The notes below the pieces were generated by a model that did not search any database, had not been told where the DNA came from, and saw only the letters and a list, made by a program, of their open reading frames with translations. Shown in pieces: positions 34,281-44,051 of a stretch of DNA of 64,000 nt (its first letter is position 1; each line of letters begins with the position of its first letter). A program made the translations under genes and the position numbers. Source of the stretch: Isoptericola peretonis (GTDB taxonomy: Bacteria > Actinomycetota > Actinomycetes > Actinomycetales > Cellulomonadaceae); contig JALQCY010000001.1 in NCBI GenBank assembly GCA_023241745.1, positions 248,001 to 312,000 on the forward strand, read 5' to 3'.

Positions 34281-35232
34281 ATGATTCCTGACGACCCGGT
34301 CGTTCTCGCGGGCGAGCTGCAGCGGCACGTGCTCGACCGAGCGAGGCAGGACGGCGAGCTCGAGCGGCTGCGCCGCGGCGCGTACCGTGCGCGGGAGGCG
34401 CCCCGGGACGAGCACCGGTCGCGCACGGCACGACGGCGCGCCGAGGCCGTCGCCAGGGCCGCCCATCGGCAGCTCGACGCCGACCACGTGTTCAGCCACG
34501 AGACGGCGGCGATGCTGCACGGCCTGCGCCTGTGGCGCGCGCCCAGCACCACGCACGTGGTCCAGACCTACCGACCGTTGGGGGCGCGCCGCCGGTGACC
34601 TGCGGCGACACCTCATGGTCCTGCTGCCCGAGGACCGCGAGGTTCGAGACGGTCTGCCGGTCACCACCCTGGCCCGCACGGTGGCGGACTGCGCGCGCTC
34701 GATGCACCCGCTCGAAGCCCTTGTCCTCGCGGACGATGCGTTGGCCCGAGGGCTCGACCTGGAGGAGTCCCGGTCCGTGCTCGCCGTCGCGCGCCGGCGC
34801 AACGGCAGCTGTCGTGCGGCGTGGGTCCTGGAGCACGCGGACGGGGGCAGTGACTCCGCGTGGGAGACCTGGCTCCGGTACGTCGCGCTGCGCTCCGGCC
34901 TGCCCCGGCCGGTCACCCAGGCGCCGATCGCCACCGCACGCGGCGTCTTCCACTGCGACCTCGGGTGGCCGGACTGGTCCGTGTACGCGGAGTTCGACGG
35001 CCTGGCCAAGTACCGCGACGGAGGTGTCCGACCCGGCCACGACGCGACCCAGGAGCTGCTCCGGGAGAAGGTACGCTTCGACGCCATCCGCGCCACCGGT
35101 ATCAACCCGGTGCGCGTGACCGCCATGGGGAACGCTCGCCTGGGCGAGGTGGTGAGCGCCTTGACAGCCAGGTTCCCGGAGGCCGTGCGGCGGAAGCTCC
35201 GTACGCACCCGTTGTTGCCTCCGCCGCCCTGA
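34281..35232 (+). pseudogene. AbiEi-like / DUF559-type protein gene broken by a frameshift
   Basis: Two plus-strand frames join into one ~316-residue protein of a family common in actinobacteria, with an AbiEi-antitoxin-like N terminus and a restriction-endonuclease-like (DUF559/Vsr-type) C terminus. Frame one, from ATG 34281, gives MIPDDPVVLAGELQRHVLDR, then DADHVFSHETAAMLHGLRLW and a stop at 34598. The other frame continues with GDLRRHLMVLLPEDREV, GLPVTTLARTVADCARSM, DSAWETWLRYVALRSGLP and WPDWSVYAEFDGLAKYRDGG. Removing one G from the G-run at 34580-34584 restores a single frame. It is either a true inactivating or phase-variable insertion or a sequencing error. The gene is bracketed by the two palindromes. 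No AbiEii toxin gene is adjacent. Confidence 0.75.
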
Positions 35233-35238
35233 ACGACC

Positions 35239-35312
35239 GATCAGTTCGGCAGCCCGTGGATCTGTTCGGCACGTCGTCGTGCCGAACAGATCCAGCGGGT
35301 GCCGAAGAGATC
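35239..35312. repeat. 74-bp palindromic repeat element, copy 2
   Basis: Centred at 35275.5, with inner arms TGGATCTGTTCGGCACG (35257-35273) and their complement (35278-35294), loop TCGT, and outer arms TTCGGCA / TGCCGAA plus GATC / GATC at the ends. The inner arms differ from copy 1 at one position per arm (G for C, with the matching change on the other arm), so pairing is preserved. It starts 6 bp after the broken gene and reaches into the stop codon of the next, convergent gene. Confidence 0.9.
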
Positions 35313-36093
35313 AGGGCTGGGGCGGGCGGTACGGGTCGTCGTGCTCCGGCGCCTTCGGCTCGGAGCCGTCCGGCTGCTGCTGGGGCTCCGGCGCCGCGGG
35401 CCGGCTCTGGGGTTCGGCGGACGGGGCCTGCGGCGCCTGCTCCTCGGTGGGGCGCATCGCGCCGTAGCGCGGGGCGCCGCTGGGCGTGGTCCAGCGCGGG
35501 TCGGGGGTGCGCGGGGCGGCCGGGGCCGCAGGCGCGTCCGCGGCCGGGGCTCCGACCGACGGCACGGCCGGCGGGGTGGCGACCGTGGAGCCGCGCCGCG
35601 CCTTGCCCAGCCCGCCCGGGGACTGCATCAGCTGGGCCCGCGCCTCCCCCGCCTGCTCGGCGGCGCAGAGGATGGCGTACGTGGACGCGACGATCTGCGA
35701 GGACGACGTGAAGTCGCGCCGCCCGCCGGTCAGCGCGTACGACAGCACGGAGAACAGCAGGCCGAACCCGGCGCCGAGCCCGATGCCGACGAGCAGCACG
35801 CCGCCGGCCTGCGCACCGCCGAACAGGCTCAGCAGCAGCCCGACGAAGAACCCGAACCAGGCGCCCGACAGCGCCCCCGCGAGCGCCACCCGGCCGTAGG
35901 ACAGCCGACCGGTGACACGCTCGACCATCCGCAGGTCCGTGCCGACGATGGTCACGTGCTCGACGGGGAACTTGTGGTCGGACAGGAAGTCGACGGCCTG
36001 CTGTGCCTCGAGGTAGGTGTCGTACGCGGCGACCTCGTCCCCGGCCGGCAGGGTCGGGACGCGGGGCACGGCGTTCGGGCGGCTGAAGCTCAT
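35311..36093 (-). CDS. General-stress-type membrane protein with proline-rich tail
   Basis: A 260-residue protein. Residues about 20-60 form the general stress protein 17M-like domain (EVAAYDTYLEAQQAVDFLSD, PVEHVTIVGTDLRMVERVTG). Two glycine-rich membrane helices (about 68-92 and 98-123, GALSGAWFGFFVGLLLSLFG and GIGLGAGFGLLFSVLSYAL) follow, and a short segment RRDFTSSSQIVASTYAILC precedes a ~110-residue Ala/Pro-rich tail ending PEHDDPYRPPQP. The family is common in actinobacteria and of unknown function. The ATG at 36093 was chosen over upstream codons without similarity. Its stop codon lies in the edge of the second palindrome. Confidence 0.8.
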   Translation of the reverse strand: MSFSRPNAVPRVPTLPAGDEVAAYDTYLEAQQAVDFLSDHKFPVEHVTIVGTDLRMVERVTGRLSYGRVALAGALSGAWFGFFVGLLLSLFGGAQAGGVLLVGIGLGAGFGLLFSVLSYALTGGRRDFTSSSQIVASTYAILCAAEQAGEARAQLMQSPGGLGKARRGSTVATPPAVPSVGAPAADAPAAPAAPRTPDPRWTTPSGAPRYGAMRPTEEQAPQAPSAEPQSRPAAPEPQQQPDGSEPKAPEHDDPYRPPQP

Positions 36094-36205
36094 TCGCCCA
36101 GTCTGGCCCAGTCCGGGCGCCGGCACCACCACACCGGACCGGCGTCACACCGCGCAGCACGCCCGCTACCAGGACCGACGGGCCGGCCCCGCGTAGGCTG
36201 ACCGC

Positions 36206-37477
36206 GTGAGCGCGGCAACCAGGGTCTTCGTGGCACGGCTGGCCGGCACCCAGGTCTTCGACCCGATCGGGGACGAGGTGGGGCGCGTGCGCGACGCCGT
36301 CGTGCTGGTGCGCGCCAAGGGCGCCCCCCGTGCCGTCGGGCTCGTGGTGGAGGTCGCCGGGCGGCGGCGGGTCTTCCTCCCGCTGACGCGGGTGACGGCC
36401 ATCGACGCCGGGCAGGTGATCTCGACGGGGCTGCTCAACATGCGCCGCTTCGAGCAGCGCGCCATGGAGTCGCTGGTGCTGGGCGAGCTGCTGGACCGCA
36501 CGGTGCGGTTCAAGGACGGCTCGGGAGAGGCGACCGTCGAGGACCTGTCGATCACCCGCCAGCGCACCGGCGACTGGCTTGTGGACCAGCTGTTCGTGCG
36601 GCGCCGCCAGGCGTCCAAGGGCCTGTCGTTGCGCCGCCGCGGGGAGACGCTGGTCGTCCCCGTCGACGCGGTCACCGGGCTGGCGGGCTCGACGCAGGAG
36701 CAGGGCGCCACCAAGCTGCTGGAGGCGTACGAGGACCTGCGCCCGGCGGACCTGGCCGACGTGCTGCACGAGCTGGGCGACACCCGCCGCCTCGAGGTGG
36801 CGAGCGCCCTCGACGACGAGCGACTGGCGGACGTGCTCGAGGAGCTGCCGGAGGACGACCAGGTGTCGATCGTGTCCCGGCTGGACTCGGGGCGCGCGGC
36901 CGACGTCCTCGAGGCGATGCAGCCCGACGACGCCGCCGACCTGCTCAACGAGCTGCCCGAGGAGCAGGCGGCCCGCCTCCTGGAGCTGATGGAGCCTGAG
37001 GAGGCGAAGGACGTGCGCCGCCTGCTGTCCTACGACGAGGACACGGCGGGCGGCCTCATGACCACCGAGCCGGTGATCCTCGGCCCGGAGACGTCGATCG
37101 CGACCGCGCTGGCGCAGATCCGCAAGCAGGACCTGCCGCCGGCGCTGGCGTCGATGGTGTTCGTGGTGCGGCCGCCGCTCGAGACGCCCACGGGCCGGTT
37201 CCTCGGCGTGGCGCACTTCCAGCGGCTGCTGCGCGAGCCCCCGCACGCGTCGGTGGGGTCGGTGCTCGACACGGACACCGAGTGGCTGACCCCGGACGCA
37301 CCGGTGGGCCGGGTGACGCGTCTGCTGGCCGCGTACGACCTCCTGGCCCTGCCCGTGCTGGACTCCGAGAAGCGCCTGCTCGGCGCGGTGTCGGTGGACG
37401 ACGTGCTGGACCACATCCTCCCGGACGACTGGCGCGAGCACATCGACGAGAACCTGGAGGAGGTGCCGCGTGGCTGA
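36206..37477 (+). CDS. Soluble MgtE N-terminal/CBS domain protein with PRC-barrel
   Basis: A 423-residue protein related to the cytoplasmic part of the Mg2+ channel MgtE but without any membrane segment. Residues 1-~165 carry two PRC-barrel-like repeats (VGRVRDAVVLVRAKGAPRAVG and VRFKDGSGEATVEDLSI). The MgtE_N superhelix spans ~170-265 (LADVLHELGDTRRLEVASAL, LLNELPEEQAARLLELMEPEEA) and a CBS pair ~275-410 (GGLMTTEPVILGPETSI, WLTPDAPVGRVTRLLAAYDL). Proteins of this type, next to DUF1003 and Mrp genes, are conserved in actinobacteria (Rv1232c-like). The GTG at 36206 starts it. The last 8 bp overlap the DUF1003 start. Mg2+ sensing is plausible; a partner channel is not in the window. Confidence 0.88.
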   Translation: MSAATRVFVARLAGTQVFDPIGDEVGRVRDAVVLVRAKGAPRAVGLVVEVAGRRRVFLPLTRVTAIDAGQVISTGLLNMRRFEQRAMESLVLGELLDRTVRFKDGSGEATVEDLSITRQRTGDWLVDQLFVRRRQASKGLSLRRRGETLVVPVDAVTGLAGSTQEQGATKLLEAYEDLRPADLADVLHELGDTRRLEVASALDDERLADVLEELPEDDQVSIVSRLDSGRAADVLEAMQPDDAADLLNELPEEQAARLLELMEPEEAKDVRRLLSYDEDTAGGLMTTEPVILGPETSIATALAQIRKQDLPPALASMVFVVRPPLETPTGRFLGVAHFQRLLREPPHASVGSVLDTDTEWLTPDAPVGRVTRLLAAYDLLALPVLDSEKRLLGAVSVDDVLDHILPDDWREHIDENLEEVPRG

Positions 37478-37976
37478 CCGTCTCGACCAGCCGAAGGAGA
37501 GCCGGCGCACCCTCATCCCCCGGCCACAGATGGACCAGGACGCGGTCGGCAAGGCCACGGAGGGCATCGCCCGCTTCCTCGGCACGCCGCGATTCCTCAT
37601 CTACCTCACCGTGTTCTGCGCGATCTGGCTGGCGTGGAACTCGTGGGGGCCCGAGTCGCTGCGCTTCGACTCGGCGTCGAACGGCTTCACCGCCCTGACC
37701 CTGATGCTGTCGCTGCAGGCCAGCTACGCCGCGCCGCTCATCCTGCTCGCGCAGAACCGGCAGGACGACCGTGACCGCGTCACCGCCGAGCAGGACCGGC
37801 AGCGTGCGGAGCGCAACCTCGCCGACACCGAGTACCTGGCCCGGGAGATGGCGGCGCTGCGGATCGCGCTGGGCGAGGTCGCGACGCGCGACTTCGTCCG
37901 CTCAGAGATCCGCAACCTCCTCGAGGAGCTCGAGGAGAAGGATCAGGGGCGGACGCGCGACGCCTCCTCGTCCTGA
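37470..37976 (+). CDS. DUF1003 membrane protein
   Basis: A 168-residue protein of the DUF1003 family with two membrane helices (FLIYLTVFCAIWLAWNSW at about 43-60 and FTALTLMLSLQASYAAPLILLAQNR at about 73-97), separated by the short conserved loop ESLRFDSASNG. The rest is a charged coiled coil (DDRDRVTAEQDRQRAERNLAD and LRIALGEVATRDFVRSEIRNLL). It overlaps the preceding MgtE-like gene by 8 bp, so the two are coupled, and the same pairing recurs across actinobacteria. No biochemical function is known. Confidence 0.9.
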   Translation: MADRLDQPKESRRTLIPRPQMDQDAVGKATEGIARFLGTPRFLIYLTVFCAIWLAWNSWGPESLRFDSASNGFTALTLMLSLQASYAAPLILLAQNRQDDRDRVTAEQDRQRAERNLADTEYLAREMAALRIALGEVATRDFVRSEIRNLLEELEEKDQGRTRDASSS

Positions 37977-38039
37977 TCGAGGTGCACCCCTGGCCGCTGC
38001 CCCCGGGCGCGGGCATCGACGACGTCCGGAGGAGGGTAC

Positions 38040-38603
38040 GTGGCACGGCAGGTGGTGCTCGTGAACGGGCTTCCCGGGTCGGGCAAGACGACGCTGGCGC
38101 AGCCGCTCGCGGCGCACCTCGGCGCCCCCTGGCTGGGCAAGGACGCCGTCAAGGAGGCCCTGGCCGACGTCGTCGCCCCGGAGACCCACGCGCTGCTCGG
38201 CGCCACGGCGGCCGAGGCGGTGTGGCGCCTCGCCGCGGCGCCGCTGGCGCTGGTGGTCGTCGAGTCGTGGTGGTTCCGGCCGCGGGACCTCGACCACGCG
38301 TTGCGCGGGCTGGCGACCGCGGGCGCGGACGCCGTCGTGGAGGTGTGGTGCGACGTGCCGCCCGACGTCGCGCGCGGGCGCGTCGAGGAACGGACCGGAC
38401 GGCACCCGGCGCACGCGGACGACGAGCGCCTGGCGACCGAGTGGGCGGCGTGGGCCGCGCACGGCGCCCCGCTGGCGCTCGGGCCGGTGGTGCGCCAGGA
38501 CACGACCGGCCCGGTGGACGTGGGCGCCCTGGCCCGGCGCGTCGTGGCGGCGCTGTCCGGTCGTGACCCACGACGCAACGGCACCGCGGCGCGGCGCGCC
38601 TAG
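38040..38603 (+). CDS. P-loop kinase-like AAA-family protein
   Basis: A 187-residue small P-loop protein with Walker A GLPGSGKT at 10-17 (VVLVNGLPGSGKTTLAQPLA). LGKDAVKEALAD follows at the position where small-molecule kinases (shikimate, gluconate, chloramphenicol phosphotransferase types) bind substrate, and VVVESWWF with VWCDVPPDVARGRVEER completes the Walker B and lid region. No clear substrate motif is visible. The GTG at 38040 follows GGAGGGTAC. It lies between DUF1003 and Mrp on the same strand and may be part of that operon. Confidence 0.8.
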   Translation: MARQVVLVNGLPGSGKTTLAQPLAAHLGAPWLGKDAVKEALADVVAPETHALLGATAAEAVWRLAAAPLALVVVESWWFRPRDLDHALRGLATAGADAVVEVWCDVPPDVARGRVEERTGRHPAHADDERLATEWAAWAAHGAPLALGPVVRQDTTGPVDVGALARRVVAALSGRDPRRNGTAARRA

Positions 38604-38612
38604 GATCGAGTC

Positions 38613-39767
38613 ATGACCCCCGGCTCCCCCGACGGCTCCCGACCGCTGAGCGACCGCGTCCGCACCGCCCTGACGTCGGTGGTCGACCCGGAGATCCGCC
38701 GGCCGATCACGGACCTCGGCATGGTGCGCTCGGTCGACGTGCACGACGGCGGCCGCGTGACGGTCGGCGTGGACCTCACGGTGGCCGGCTGTCCCATGAA
38801 GAGCACGCTGGTGCGGGACGTCACCGCGGCCGTCGAGGCCCTCGACGACGTCACGGGCGTGGACGTGCAGCTGGGGGTCATGACGCCGGAGCAGCGCCAG
38901 GCTCTGCGCTCGCAGCTGCGCGGCGGCGCCGGCGACCCGGTGATCCCGTTCGCCCAGCCCGGCTCGCTCACCAAGGTGTACGCGATCGCGTCCGGCAAGG
39001 GCGGCGTGGGCAAGTCGAGCGTGACGGCGAACCTGGCGGCGGCGATGGCCGACGACGGGCTGAGCGTGGGCGTCGTCGACGCGGACATCTACGGCTTCTC
39101 GATCCCGCGGATGCTGGGGGTGGACCGGCAGCCGACGCGCGTCGACTCGATGCTGCTGCCGCCGATCGAGCACGGGGTGAAGGTCGTGTCGATCGGCATG
39201 TTCGTCCCCGCCGGGCAGCCGGTCGTGTGGCGCGGGCCGATGCTGCACCGCGCGCTCGAGCAGTTCCTCGCCGACGTCTTCTGGGGCGACCTCGACGTGC
39301 TGCTGCTCGACCTGCCCCCCGGCACCGGCGACATCGCGATCTCGGTGGCGCAGCTGCTGCCGGGCAGCGAGATCCTCGTGGTCACGACCCCGCAGGCCGC
39401 GGCGGCCGAGGTCGCGGAGCGCGCCGGGTCGATCGCCACGCAGACGTCGCAGGGCGTGGTGGGCGTCGTGGAGAACATGTCGTGGCTGGAGCAGCCCGAC
39501 GGCACGCGCCTGGAGGTGTTCGGCGCCGGCGGCGGGCAGCACGTCGCGGACCGGCTGGGGGCGACGCTCGGCACCGCCGTGCCGCTGTTGGGCCAGGTAC
39601 CGCTCGACGTCGCGGTCCGCGCCGCGGGCGACGACGGCACGCCGGTGGTGCTCAGCGACCCCGACTCCGCCGGCGCGCGCGTGCTGCGCGACGTCGCCCG
39701 CTCGCTCGCCGGCCGCTCGCGCGGGCTGGCCGGCATGCGGCTGAACCTCAGCCCCGTCGCGGGCTGA
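38613..39767 (+). CDS. mrp: Mrp/ApbC-family Fe-S cluster carrier ATPase
   Basis: A 384-residue Mrp protein. Residues about 12-100 form a MIP18/DUF59 domain (TSVVDPEIRRPITDLGMVRSV, C60 in VAGCPMKS). The deviant Walker A of the MinD/ParA group, GKGGVGKS, is at 128-135, followed by DADIYGFSIPRMLG and LLLDLPPGTGDIAIS. The usual C-x2-C that binds the bridging cluster in bacterial Mrp is absent: the corresponding segment reads NMSWLEQPDGTRLEVFGAGGG. The cluster may use other residues or not be bound. It follows the P-loop kinase gene by 9 bp. Confidence 0.93.
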   Translation: MTPGSPDGSRPLSDRVRTALTSVVDPEIRRPITDLGMVRSVDVHDGGRVTVGVDLTVAGCPMKSTLVRDVTAAVEALDDVTGVDVQLGVMTPEQRQALRSQLRGGAGDPVIPFAQPGSLTKVYAIASGKGGVGKSSVTANLAAAMADDGLSVGVVDADIYGFSIPRMLGVDRQPTRVDSMLLPPIEHGVKVVSIGMFVPAGQPVVWRGPMLHRALEQFLADVFWGDLDVLLLDLPPGTGDIAISVAQLLPGSEILVVTTPQAAAAEVAERAGSIATQTSQGVVGVVENMSWLEQPDGTRLEVFGAGGGQHVADRLGATLGTAVPLLGQVPLDVAVRAAGDDGTPVVLSDPDSAGARVLRDVARSLAGRSRGLAGMRLNLSPVAG

Positions 39768-39873
39768 CGGGCGCGGCGGGACACCGCCGCGCGTCCGCCG
39801 ACCCCCGCGATACCCTCGCCCGGGCACCGTCCCGGCGCCCGCCTCGACCCCCCGCGAAGGAGCCGTCCCCGTC

Positions 39874-41112
<1,239 letters not shown>

Positions 41113-41249
41113 CCGACTGCGGGCCGGCCCCTCGCCCGCTCCTCCTCCCGGGATGCCGGGTACCCGAGCACCTGCCTACGGTGCCAGGGCACGACGGCAC
41201 GAGGGCCACGGCGGCAACCGCCGCCGGCCCGATCGTTCGAGGAGGAGCG

Positions 41250-42587
41250 ATGGCAGCACGCACCACGATCCGCCGCGCCGGCGCGGCGGCAGTCACCGTC
41301 CTGGTGGCCGCGGGCACCGCGGTCGGCGCGACGGCCGGCCATGACGCCGGGCGCGGCGGGGACCAGACGGCGAGCCAGCAGAGCGGGCACCGCGGCGACG
41401 ACAGGGACCGCGGTCGCGGCGGCAAGGACAGGGCACGCAACGTGATCATGCTCCAGGGCGACGGCATGGGGCTCGCGGCACGGGAGCTGATCCGGCTCGC
41501 CACGGAGGGCAAGGACGGCCGGCTGGTGATGGACTCGCTCGACGAGGCCGGCTGGACGGCGACCGACTCCGCGGACCCCGAGGACGCGGTGACGGACTCC
41601 GCCGCGGGAGCCACCGCCTTCTCGACGGGGGTGCGGACGTTCAACGGCGCGGTCGGCGTGGACGCCGACGGCAACCCGGTCCCGACGCTGCTGGAGGACG
41701 CGAAGCGGGCGGGCAAGGCCACCGGCCTGGTGTCGACGGCGCAGATCACCGACGCCAGCCCGGCGGCGTTCGGCGCCCACGTCACCGACCGGTACGACCA
41801 GAGCGAGATCGCGCGCCAGTACCTCGAGGAGTCGCGGCCCGACGTGCTGCTGGGCGGCGGCGAGGACTTCTGGCTCCCGGCGGGCGAGCCCGGCGCGTGG
41901 CCCGACAACCCCGCCGAGGACCCCGAGGAGCAGAGCAAGGGCACCGAGGGCAACCTCGTCGAGCGCGCGCAGGAGCTCGGGTACACGTACGTGAGCGACG
42001 CCGAGGGGCTCGCCGACGCCGACGGCCGGCGGCTGCTCGGCCTGTTCGCCAACGAGGAGATGTTCCAGCAGGCGAACGAGGGCGAGGGCGACGTCTACTC
42101 CCCCGAGGTGCCGCTGGTCGACATGGCCGCCAAGGCCCTGGACGTCGTCTCGCGCGACCGCGACGGGTTCTTCCTCTTCGTCGAGGAGGAGGCGATCGAC
42201 GAGTTCGCCCACCGGAGCAACGCGACGCGCACCATCGAGGCCGGGCAGGCGCTCGACGAGACGGTCGCGCTCGCGCTCGAGTTCCAGGAGAAGCACCCCG
42301 ACACGCTGGTGCTCGTCGTCGGCGACCATGCCACGGGCGGCCTCGCGATCGAGAACGTCGACGCCGAGGACGAGTCGGGCGAGGGGGCCACGGCCGAGGA
42401 CGGCCCGTTCCCGGTCCCGGGCACCGACCTCGAGTTCAGCGTCGACTGGACCACCGGCGGGCACACCGGCGAGGCCACCCCGATCACCGCGCAGGGGCCG
42501 GGGGCCGAGCGGCTGTCCGGGCCGCAGCTCAACACCGACGTCCACGACGCCGTGCAGCGGGCGATGCTCCCGCGCGGACACCGCTGA
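41250..42587 (+). CDS. Secreted alkaline phosphatase (PhoA type)
   Basis: A 445-residue phosphomonoesterase. The signal peptide is MAARTTIRRAGAAAVTVLVAAG and onward to VGATAG, followed by a 35-residue Arg/Asp/Gly linker. Active-site parts are present in order: D71 in QGDGMG, nucleophile S117 in TDSAAGATAF, the metal-binding E-E-E-A-I-D-E-F-A-H stretch (same E-x4-D-x3-H spacing as E. coli E322/D327/H331), GDHATGG near 358 and WTTGGHTG near 400. It would release phosphate from organic esters outside the cell, probably under phosphate limitation, though I found no clear PHO box. The ATG follows GAGGAGGAGC. It converges on exonuclease III. Confidence 0.94.
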   Translation: MAARTTIRRAGAAAVTVLVAAGTAVGATAGHDAGRGGDQTASQQSGHRGDDRDRGRGGKDRARNVIMLQGDGMGLAARELIRLATEGKDGRLVMDSLDEAGWTATDSADPEDAVTDSAAGATAFSTGVRTFNGAVGVDADGNPVPTLLEDAKRAGKATGLVSTAQITDASPAAFGAHVTDRYDQSEIARQYLEESRPDVLLGGGEDFWLPAGEPGAWPDNPAEDPEEQSKGTEGNLVERAQELGYTYVSDAEGLADADGRRLLGLFANEEMFQQANEGEGDVYSPEVPLVDMAAKALDVVSRDRDGFFLFVEEEAIDEFAHRSNATRTIEAGQALDETVALALEFQEKHPDTLVLVVGDHATGGLAIENVDAEDESGEGATAEDGPFPVPGTDLEFSVDWTTGGHTGEATPITAQGPGAERLSGPQLNTDVHDAVQRAMLPRGHR

Positions 42588-42600
42588 CCCCGGGAACGCC

Positions 42601-42673
42601 GTGGGTGGGCGTCCGGCCCTGTCCCGGTCGCGAGGTTCCGGTCGCGAGACAGGGCCGGACGTCCGCCCACCAC
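42601..42673. terminator. Long hairpin between convergent phosphatase and exonuclease genes
   Basis: Arms GTCCGGCCCTGTC and GACAGGGCCGGAC pair perfectly, and the stem extends outward through GGTGGGC-type sequence with small mismatches. The loop contains a duplicated CGGTCGCGAG. It fills the 90-bp gap and can stop transcription from both sides. The stem, over 20 bp, is longer than needed for termination. Confidence 0.7.
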
Positions 42674-42677
42674 AGGA

Positions 42678-43508
42678 CTACAGGTCGTAGGTGGCGACCA
42701 CGGGCGCGTGGTCGGACCAGCGCTCCTCGTAGGTGGCCGCGCGGTCGACCTCGACCTTGACGGCGCGCGGCGCCAGCGCGGCGTTGGCGAGCTGGTAGTC
42801 GATGCGCCAGCCGCGGTCGTTGACGTACGACTGCCCGCGCCACGACCACCAGGTGTAGGGACCGGGGCCCTCGCCGCCGTGCGCACGACCGAGGTCGGCC
42901 CAGCCGAGCTCGTCGAGCCACCGGTCGACGTACGCGCGCTCCTGCGGCAGGAAGCCGGCGTTCTTGAGGTTGCCCTTCCAGTTGGCGATGTCCGCGTTGC
43001 GGTGGGCGATGTTGAGGTCGCCGGCGACCACGGCGGGCCGCTCGTCGGCGGCGAGCTCGGCCAGGCGCGCCGTCACCTTGTCGAGGTGGGCGTACTTGGC
43101 GACCATCGTGTGCTCCTGGCCGGGGCCGGTGGAGCCGGAGTGCAGGTAGGCCGAGACGGCGGTGAGCAGCCCGCCGCCGGGCAGCTCGACGTCGGCCTCC
43201 ACCCAGCGGCCCGTGTCCACCGGCGGCTCCGGCTCGCCCGCCGGGCCGTGGGCGGCGAGACCGGCGCGGACGGCGTGCAGCGGCAGGCGCGAGGCGACGG
43301 CGACGCCCGCGCGGCCCTTGATCTCGCTGGGCAGGTGGGCCACGTGCCAGCCGTCGAGGAACTCGTGCACCAGCTCGTCGGGGGCGCGCACCTCCTGCAG
43401 CAGCAGCACGTCCGGCGTGCGGGCGGCGATCCAGGCGTCCATGTTGCGGCGGAAGGCGGCACGGATGCCGTTGACGTTGGCGGTGGCGACGGTCAGCACG
43501 CCGGACAT
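42678..43508 (-). CDS. xthA: Exodeoxyribonuclease III (XthA-type AP endonuclease)
   Basis: A 276-residue DNA repair nuclease of the ExoIII/APE1 fold, acting at abasic sites and 3' blocks. Motifs: ATANVNGIR (9-17), LLQEVRAPD with the metal-binding E39, AYLHSGSTGPGQE, VVAGDLNIAHRNADIAN, YTWWSWRGQSYVNDRGWRID and the final SDHAPVVATYDL with the catalytic D-H. The ATG at 43508 gives the family N terminus; a start seven codons upstream is possible but lacks similarity. It is convergent with the phosphatase. Confidence 0.95.
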   Translation of the reverse strand: MSGVLTVATANVNGIRAAFRRNMDAWIAARTPDVLLLQEVRAPDELVHEFLDGWHVAHLPSEIKGRAGVAVASRLPLHAVRAGLAAHGPAGEPEPPVDTGRWVEADVELPGGGLLTAVSAYLHSGSTGPGQEHTMVAKYAHLDKVTARLAELAADERPAVVAGDLNIAHRNADIANWKGNLKNAGFLPQERAYVDRWLDELGWADLGRAHGGEGPGPYTWWSWRGQSYVNDRGWRIDYQLANAALAPRAVKVEVDRAATYEERWSDHAPVVATYDL

Positions 43509-43568
43509 CCCATCACACGCCGGGGACACCGCCCGAACGCGCCTGCCGGACGCGGGCGACGGCGCCCG

Positions 43569-44051
43569 TCACTCCCCGCGGTACGCCGCCTCCAGCGCCG
43601 GGATCTCGATCTTGCCCATCTTCAGCATGGCCTCCGTCGCCCGCTTGTTGGCGTCGGTGGTGTAGTCGCCGCAGAGCTCCTCCAGGCGGATGGGGATCAC
43701 CTGCCACGAGATGCCGAAGCGGTCCTTGCACCAGCCGCAGGGGCCGGGTTCGCCGCCGTCCGACGTCAGCACGTCCCAGTACCGGTCGACCTCCTCCTGG
43801 GAGTCGACCCGCAGGTAGAAGCTGAACGCCTCGTTCAGGTGGAACTCCGGGCCGGCGTTCAGCCCGGTCACAGGAAGCCCCGCTACGGTGAACTCGACGA
43901 TGAACGGTTCGCCGGCCTCCGCCCCGGGCACCCCCTCGGGCGCCCGGACCACCGACTCCACCGACGAGCCGGGGATGCTCGCGGCGTAGAACTCCGCCGC
44001 CTCGTGCGCGCGGTTGTTGCCGAACCACAGGTGCGTGCGTGCGGTCACCAT
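43569..44051 (-). CDS. PhnB-like VOC-fold protein
   Basis: A 160-residue vicinal-oxygen-chelate fold protein of the PhnB / 3-demethylubiquinone methyltransferase-like group. Typical features are THLWFGNNRAHEAAEFYAASI at the start, VTGLNAGPEFHLNEAFSFYLRVD in the middle, DVLTSDGGEPGPCGWCKDRFGISWQVIP, and the end KRATEAMLKMGKIEIPALEAAY, a near-universal signature of this group. The enzymatic role is unknown; the group is often misnamed methyltransferase. The ATG at 44051 follows GGAGGGAG. It is divergent from the epimerase gene. Confidence 0.92.
   Translation of the reverse strand: MVTARTHLWFGNNRAHEAAEFYAASIPGSSVESVVRAPEGVPGAEAGEPFIVEFTVAGLPVTGLNAGPEFHLNEAFSFYLRVDSQEEVDRYWDVLTSDGGEPGPCGWCKDRFGISWQVIPIRLEELCGDYTTDANKRATEAMLKMGKIEIPALEAAYRGE

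Noticed and set aside
29977..34431. A 1,484-codon minus-strand frame through marC, the PHP gene, a hydrolase gene and pepP
   Set aside because: Only the marC end has family similarity. The rest is the antisense of pepP and other genes with arginine/alanine-rich composition.
34281..35232. A complete AbiE toxin-antitoxin system
   Set aside because: No AbiEii nucleotidyltransferase gene lies next to it, and the C-terminal part is nuclease-like rather than antitoxin-like.
42601..42673. Insertion-sequence remnant
   Set aside because: There is a strong inverted repeat but no transposase trace, and its place between convergent stop codons fits a terminator.
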